DNA from: Crocinitomicaceae bacterium
GTDB taxonomy: Bacteria; Bacteroidota; Bacteroidia; Flavobacteriales_D; Crocinitomicaceae
Reading direction: 5' to 3'
Length of the DNA: 9,975 nt
NCBI GenBank assembly: GCA_015662935.1
Contig: DQTF01000054.1
Span: 1 to 9,975, forward strand
Position 1 is the stretch's first letter; each line of letters starts with the position of its first letter. Below, piece by piece: positions 7,151 to 9,975 of the stretch. The translations under genes and the position numbers were made by a program. The notes beneath the pieces are model-generated. The model was given only the letters and a program-made list of their open reading frames with translations. It made no database searches and was not told where the DNA came from.

Positions 7151-7237
7151 ATGAAACAATTTATAATGAATGCAACTGCTTGGAACTTTATACCCAAACA
7201 TATGATTTTTTGTCTAAATCGTATATCAAGAGAATAA
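7151..7237 (+). CDS. Putative leader peptide 2 (28 aa)
   Basis: A short ORF from ATG 7151 to TAA 7235-7237. The peptide reads MKQFIMNATAWNFI, then PKHMIFCLNRISRE. It begins 17 bases after the T-tract of the first terminator and ends 21 bases before the second terminator hairpin. Its final codons (bases 7222-7229, TATATCAA) are complementary to bases 7266-7273 at the 5' arm and loop of that terminator, the same layout as in module 1. The core K-H-M-I-F-C resembles K-H-M-F-N-C of peptide 1, and the underlying DNA shares AAACATATG. Function and translation are unproven; no homologue is recognised. Confidence 0.4.
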   Translation: MKQFIMNATAWNFIPKHMIFCLNRISRE

Positions 7238-7273
7238 CTGAAAATTTAATTAATTGCCAGTCCCTTTGATATA
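7222..7273 (+). promoter_or_regulatory. Candidate antiterminator pairing of module 2
   Basis: TATATCAA (7222-7229) is a perfect 8-bp complement of TTGATATA (7266-7273), extended by one G-T pair (7230 with 7265). The second strand includes TTGA (7266-7269) of the terminator's 5' arm, so pairing here competes with the terminator. The first strand covers codons close to the end of the short ORF. As in module 1, the function is inferred from mutual exclusion of structures and is untested. Confidence 0.4.
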
Positions 7274-7299
7274 AAACACACTTCAAAGGGGCTTTTTTT
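7259..7299 (+). terminator. Intrinsic terminator of module 2, directly before the YitT gene
   Basis: AGTCCCTTTGA (7259-7269) pairs with TCAAAGGGGCT (7283-7293) over 11 bp with one T-G wobble, around a 13-base loop, followed by seven T (7293-7299). This is a strong intrinsic terminator pointing into the YitT gene, whose ATG begins only 10 nt after the last T. A terminator in this position makes sense mainly as a conditional one (an attenuator), because an obligatory stop would silence the gene unless a promoter lies within the terminator itself. Confidence 0.85.
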
Positions 7300-7309
7300 A
7301 TATCATAAA

Positions 7310-8191
7310 ATGAAAAACAATACACGCTCAATAAGAGCTCGAATAATTCGGAGAATTAAAACACCTCAGTTCTCCAAAGAAGAAGCCGTCAGCTATGCAA
7401 AAGTATTGCTCGGTTCTGCTATCTTATCGATAGGATATGCATTGTTTATCGTACCTCATAACATTGTCCCAGGAGGTATCTTTGGTTTAAGTATCGCCAT
7501 CCAAGAGATTCTCGGTTTATCTGTTGGATTCATTGCTATGTGTCTCAATATTCCAATTTTACTGCTCGGTATTAAGATACTCGGTCGTAAAAATGGACTA
7601 AAAACGACTTTTTCCATGGTGACCGTCTCTTTTGGAATTGACTTGATCCTCTACCTTTCTCATGGAGAGGCATTGGTGAATGATATTTTAGTTTCGTCCG
7701 TTTTTGGAGGAGTACTAATTGGCGTTGCTGTGGCAATTGTGATGTCCGCCAACGCAACAACTGGTGGAAATGATATCCTCGTTAAGTTGTTGCAGAAGTA
7801 CCTCCAAATTCCTTTTAGTGAACTAAATCTCTTCATCAATGGAGCCATTGTTTTGATTGGAGTTGTCATTTTTAACGACTACACAATGGCAGCGTATAGT
7901 GTTATTGCTATCTTCACTATTAGCAAAACCATTGAGTATTATCAAGACAAAGCGGTGCAAACGAAAACGGTTTTGGTATTCTCTCAACGCAACAATGAAA
8001 TTCAAAAGGAGATTTTGAATTCAAAGCAACTCCCTAAAGAAAGCGTGAAGTTAATTCACCACGATTCTAGCGAAAAGATGATTTTGGTGACGAAAAACAC
8101 AAATAAATTGGCAAAATTAGAAGAACTTATCGCGAAAACCGACCCGAAAGCGCATGTGGTGTTTTTGAAGTCGAATAGATCGGTGGTTTGA
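7310..8191 (+). CDS. YitT family membrane protein (DUF161 plus DUF2179)
   Basis: An inner-membrane protein of 293 aa, the usual size for the family. A basic N-terminal stretch (residues 1-23) leads into about five to six hydrophobic segments between residues 30 and 205. The family signature is at the first of them: SIGYALFIVPHNIVPGGIFG (40-59), followed by FIAMCLNIPILLLGIKILG (74-92) and NATTGGNDILVKLL (148-161). The C-terminal soluble domain (about 215-290, with VKLIHHDSSEKMILVTKN) is the DUF2179 type. The biochemical role of the YitT family is not established, and I do not assign a substrate. The ATG at 7310 is the only suitable start; the next in-frame Met is inside the membrane region. 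Two terminators and two short ORFs precede the gene, suggesting attenuation. It is convergent with the rfaE2 gene, with 34 bp between the stops. Confidence 0.9.
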   Translation: MKNNTRSIRARIIRRIKTPQFSKEEAVSYAKVLLGSAILSIGYALFIVPHNIVPGGIFGLSIAIQEILGLSVGFIAMCLNIPILLLGIKILGRKNGLKTTFSMVTVSFGIDLILYLSHGEALVNDILVSSVFGGVLIGVAVAIVMSANATTGGNDILVKLLQKYLQIPFSELNLFINGAIVLIGVVIFNDYTMAAYSVIAIFTISKTIEYYQDKAVQTKTVLVFSQRNNEIQKEILNSKQLPKESVKLIHHDSSEKMILVTKNTNKLAKLEELIAKTDPKAHVVFLKSNRSVV

Positions 8192-8196
8192 AGGAA

Positions 8197-8229
8197 GAGT
8201 ATTGGAGTGTTAGAGTTTTGGATCTCTAA
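8197..8229. repeat. GAGT 8-bp-period repeat and small inverted repeat between convergent genes
   Basis: GAGT recurs at 8197, 8205 and 8213, an exact 8-bp period with degenerate T/G-rich bases between, directly after the YitT stop. TTAGAG (8210-8215) and CTCTAA (8224-8229) form a 6-bp inverted repeat overlapping the last codon region of the convergent rfaE2 gene. The hairpin might act as a weak shared terminator, but it has no T-tract on either side. Confidence 0.35.
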
Positions 8230-8744
8230 TTTCCTAACTTCTCAATAATCGAAGTAGTCGAAAAACCTTCCACTAATGGAATTGCAATTACCTCTCCTCC
8301 ATTCTTCTTCACGACATCTGAACCGACGATGTATTTCTTCGAGTTTTCATCCGTTTCTTGAGGGTCATAGTCGGCGCCTTTGACTAAAACGTCTGGTTGC
8401 AATTCTTTAATCACAGAAAAAGGTGTGTCGTCATCGAAGAACACGATTAAATCTACAAAACCCAAAGAAGCTAAAACCATTGCTCTTGCATCATTGTCAT
8501 TTACGGGTCTGTTGTCTCCTTTTCCTTGTCTTTTGACCGAAGCATCTGTATTTAAGGCAACAATTAATCGATTTCCTAATTCTGCAGATTGTGCCAAATA
8601 TGAAACGTGTCCTTTATGAAGAATATCGAAGCAACCGTTGGTAAAAACAATTTTATCGCCTTTCATGCGCCAAGTTGCAATGCGTCTTTTTGCGTCTTCG
8701 TAAGAAAGAATTTTATTTTGGATGTATTGGGTTCGAGTAATCAT
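8226..8744 (-). CDS. rfaE2: RfaE2-type nucleotidyltransferase (heptose-1-phosphate adenylyltransferase)
   Basis: A stand-alone cytidylyltransferase-fold protein of 172 aa. Members of this group join a nucleotide to a sugar phosphate; RfaE2/HldE-C makes ADP-D-glycero-beta-D-manno-heptose for the lipopolysaccharide core. Visible motifs are TNGCFDILHKGHVSYL (35-50) with the nucleotide-binding HxGH at 43-46, the block SVKRQGKGDNRPVN (69-82) ending in RPVN, PDVLVKGADY (117-126), and FSTTSIIEKL (161-170), the counterpart of the ISTTxII motif. The kinase half found in fused HldE proteins is absent, as is usual in Bacteroidota. The heptose assignment rests on overall similarity; a related cytidylyltransferase with another sugar or alcohol phosphate is possible. 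It lies 73 bp downstream of the flippase-like gene on the same strand. The stop is TAG at 8226-8228. Confidence 0.88.
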   Translation of the reverse strand: MITRTQYIQNKILSYEDAKRRIATWRMKGDKIVFTNGCFDILHKGHVSYLAQSAELGNRLIVALNTDASVKRQGKGDNRPVNDNDARAMVLASLGFVDLIVFFDDDTPFSVIKELQPDVLVKGADYDPQETDENSKKYIVGSDVVKKNGGEVIAIPLVEGFSTTSIIEKLGN

Positions 8745-8817
8745 GGGTTAAAGATATTGTTTTTTTTTTTAGATTAGTCTTCGGCCTCAGACCGCTTCGG
8801 TTTTAGAAACATTCGCT
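8745..8817 (-). other. 73-bp gap between the flippase-like gene and rfaE2
   Basis: Read on the minus strand it has a G+C-rich patch with CCGAAG twice (8785-8805 region), then a run of eleven A (8760-8770), then TATCTTTA (8749-8756), one base from a TAnnTTTG -7 box, just before the rfaE2 ATG. There is no convincing -33 element and no T-tract terminator in the minus direction, so rfaE2 is probably reached by read-through, perhaps with a weak promoter of its own. Confidence 0.3.
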
Positions 8818-9792
8818 TCACTCATTGTTAGACACGCTCCTTCGTCGCTGTATCAAAAACAACGAAATTAAGCCTAAAACAACAATCAAAACCGTCTGTG
8901 CGACCCAAAGAAAAATACCGAAAGCTGCAAAATCAATGTTGTAAATTAAAAGAACTTGGGTAATCCACAAAGGATAGATTCCAATGCCTCCAGGCAGCAA
9001 TGCAATGGCAGTTGCTCCAACGAAAAACGCACCAAAAACACAACCTGCTTCCATCATCGAAGTTTCGGGGAATGCTTGAGCAAACATCCAAATTGAACCA
9101 ACATAACATGTCCAAATGAAAATAGTATGGAAGATAAATGCCCATTTTTTTTGCATCGTCCAAATAGACTTTAAACCTTCCCAAAACCCTCTGATTTTAT
9201 CATTCACGAATGCATTAATCTTCTTGCTTTTAAAATAAATAACAAGACCAATGATTCCAAAAATAAACCCTCCCCCTAAAATGTACCAAATCAAATTAGA
9301 AGATTCTTGACCTGTCCCATTCTTTGTTATTTCCTGAAACTTATCAGTTTGTGTTTGTAATACACCTGTTATGAAAAAAACTATTCCAAGCATGATTACA
9401 TCAATCAAACGTTCAACCACGATTGTTGCAAATCCTTTCTCAAAAGGAACATCCTCGTATGTTGCTATCAAACCTGCACGGGCAAATTCTCCAGATCGAG
9501 GGACGGTAAAATTAATCACATACCCTGCCATTACAGAATGAAATGAATTGGAAAGTTTGGGTCTATAACCAAGAGGTTCTAGTAAAAATAACCACCGATA
9601 AGCACGACTTAGGTGACTTAAAACAGCAGTAAATAAACCCAAGAACACCCAAAAGTAATTTGCATCAAAAAAAGCATTTTTAGTTTGATCTAATTGATGA
9701 TCCGTTAGTCCGTTAAAAAAGTACCAAGTCAGGTAGACACCTATCCCGATTGGAACAATAATTTTAAGAATTTTTATTAAATGATTCTTCAT
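8818..9792 (-). CDS. Flippase-like membrane protein (LPG synthase TM / UPF0104 family)
   Basis: An inner-membrane protein of 324 aa with about eight hydrophobic segments (for example near 10-26, 45-60, 130-145, 167-186, 217-238, 250-266, 272-292 and 295-315). It corresponds to the membrane domain of lysylphosphatidylglycerol synthases without the aminoacyl-transfer domain. Family motifs are SRAYRW (62-67), NFTVPRSGEFARAG (94-107), VVERLIDV (125-132) and LLPGGIGIYPL (265-275). Proteins of this group are thought to move lipids or lipid-linked molecules across the membrane; the substrate here is unknown. The gene starts 4 bp after the panC stop, so it is probably co-transcribed with panC. It ends in a basic tail QRRRSVSNNE, consistent with a cytoplasmic C-terminus. 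In related genomes I recall panD between panC and this gene; it is not there in this window. Confidence 0.88.
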   Translation of the reverse strand: MKNHLIKILKIIVPIGIGVYLTWYFFNGLTDHQLDQTKNAFFDANYFWVFLGLFTAVLSHLSRAYRWLFLLEPLGYRPKLSNSFHSVMAGYVINFTVPRSGEFARAGLIATYEDVPFEKGFATIVVERLIDVIMLGIVFFITGVLQTQTDKFQEITKNGTGQESSNLIWYILGGGFIFGIIGLVIYFKSKKINAFVNDKIRGFWEGLKSIWTMQKKWAFIFHTIFIWTCYVGSIWMFAQAFPETSMMEAGCVFGAFFVGATAIALLPGGIGIYPLWITQVLLIYNIDFAAFGIFLWVAQTVLIVVLGLISLFLIQRRRSVSNNE

Positions 9793-9796
9793 CTAT

Positions 9797-9975
9797 TTAA
9801 GCACGTGTTAATTGCATATTATCAATCAATCGTACCTCTCCACAATAAGCAGCAAGGCAAGCTTGACTTCCAGGTCTCCATTCTGAAATTGACAGTAAAG
9901 TGATTGGATCAACAATCTCGAAATATTCGAGTTCTAACGAAGAACGGGCAATGATTTCATTGATTATTTCTTTTA
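9797..9975 (-). CDS. panC: Pantoate-beta-alanine ligase, C-terminal 58 codons (runs off the right edge)
   Basis: PanC joins pantoate and beta-alanine using ATP, the last step of pantothenate (coenzyme A precursor) synthesis in the cytosol. Only the C-terminus is in the window, entering at the right edge and stopping at TAA 9797-9799. The recognisable family ending is YFEIVDPITLLSISEW, followed by ACLAAYCGEVRLIDNMQL; compare the common forms YxEIVDPxTL and VRLIDN. The nucleotide-binding and catalytic part lies outside. The reading frame is intact through the visible portion. The next gene starts 4 bp downstream on the same strand. Confidence 0.9.
   Translation of the reverse strand, partial: KEIINEIIARSSLELEYFEIVDPITLLSISEWRPGSQACLAAYCGEVRLIDNMQLTRA

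Larger units (their letters stand above)
6676..7309. other. 634-bp intergenic region between gpmI and the YitT gene
   Basis: No gene of normal size is supported here. From left to right it holds the second copy of the 14-bp duplication, a weak hairpin with a later T-run (6691-6738), and about 80 bp in which I see nothing (6739-6820). Then come two inverted repeats of a probable dispersed element (6821-6951), a promoter-like box (6993-7000), and two short-ORF-plus-terminator modules (7005-7133 and 7151-7299). A 60-codon minus-strand frame at 6602-6784 is low-complexity repeat sequence antisense to the gpmI 3' end and is not taken as a gene. Confidence 0.7.

Noticed and set aside
7132..7166. 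TTGAC plus TATAAT as an E. coli-type promoter for the YitT gene
   Set aside because: The spacing between the two boxes is about 25 bp, too long, and Bacteroidota use TAnnTTTG-type promoters.
7572..8005. Minus-strand frames inside the YitT gene
   Set aside because: They are antisense to conserved membrane segments and have no features of their own.
8380..8619. 79-codon plus-strand frame opposite rfaE2
   Set aside because: rfaE2 has intact family motifs across this stretch; the opposite frame is a shadow.
8760..8770. T11 run as a terminator
   Set aside because: Both flanking genes are on the minus strand, where it reads as A11, and no strong hairpin precedes it on the plus strand.
8933..9184. 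83-codon minus-strand frame inside the flippase-like gene
   Set aside because: It is an out-of-frame shadow of the membrane protein.
1..9975. CRISPR array, tRNA, rRNA, transposase or prophage gene
   Set aside because: No regularly spaced repeats, cloverleaf sequences, rRNA stretches or transposase/phage proteins were recognised.

Overview
The window looks like a chromosomal segment of a Bacteroidota bacterium, most likely Flavobacteriales. The signs are AT-rich DNA, genes without Shine-Dalgarno sequences, TAnnTTTG-type -7 promoter boxes, a large secreted protein with a DUF7948-like N-terminus and SBBP-type repeats, and a long divergent PurF of the kind seen in this phylum. Genus is not determined. 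No tRNA, rRNA, CRISPR array, transposase or prophage gene was seen.

Layout. Positions 1-2153 (minus) hold the N-terminal 717 codons of a large secreted repeat protein that runs off the left edge. A 204-bp divergent gap carries the purF promoter and an inverted repeat. Positions 2358-6675 (plus) form a tight three-gene operon: a 633-aa PurF-like amidophosphoribosyltransferase, a small two-TM sensor histidine kinase, and the cofactor-independent phosphoglycerate mutase gpmI (6-bp gap, then an 8-bp overlap). A 634-bp stretch without a large gene follows (6676-7309), then a YitT-family membrane protein (7310-8191, plus). Convergent to it, on the minus strand, are an RfaE2-type nucleotidyltransferase (8226-8744), a flippase-like LPG-synthase-TM-family membrane protein (8818-9792), and the 3' end of panC (9797 to the right edge).

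The most interesting part is 6990-7310, upstream of the YitT gene. It reads as two consecutive attenuator-like modules. Each has a short ORF (22 and 28 codons) followed by a clear intrinsic terminator (7101-7133 and 7259-7299). In each, the last codons of the short ORF are complementary to the 5' side of its own terminator (7 bp and 8 bp), which would make an antiterminator. The second terminator ends only 10 nt before the YitT start codon. The two peptides share a K-H-M-x-x-C core. This suggests translation-coupled control of the YitT gene; the signal is unknown. I know of no described system of this form, but could not search.

The first half of the same gap (6676-6955) contains a short tandem duplication and two long inverted repeats that look like a dispersed Bacteroidota intergenic repeat rather than coding DNA. 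The genes otherwise cover ordinary functions: nucleotide synthesis, signalling, glycolysis, envelope sugar activation and pantothenate synthesis.
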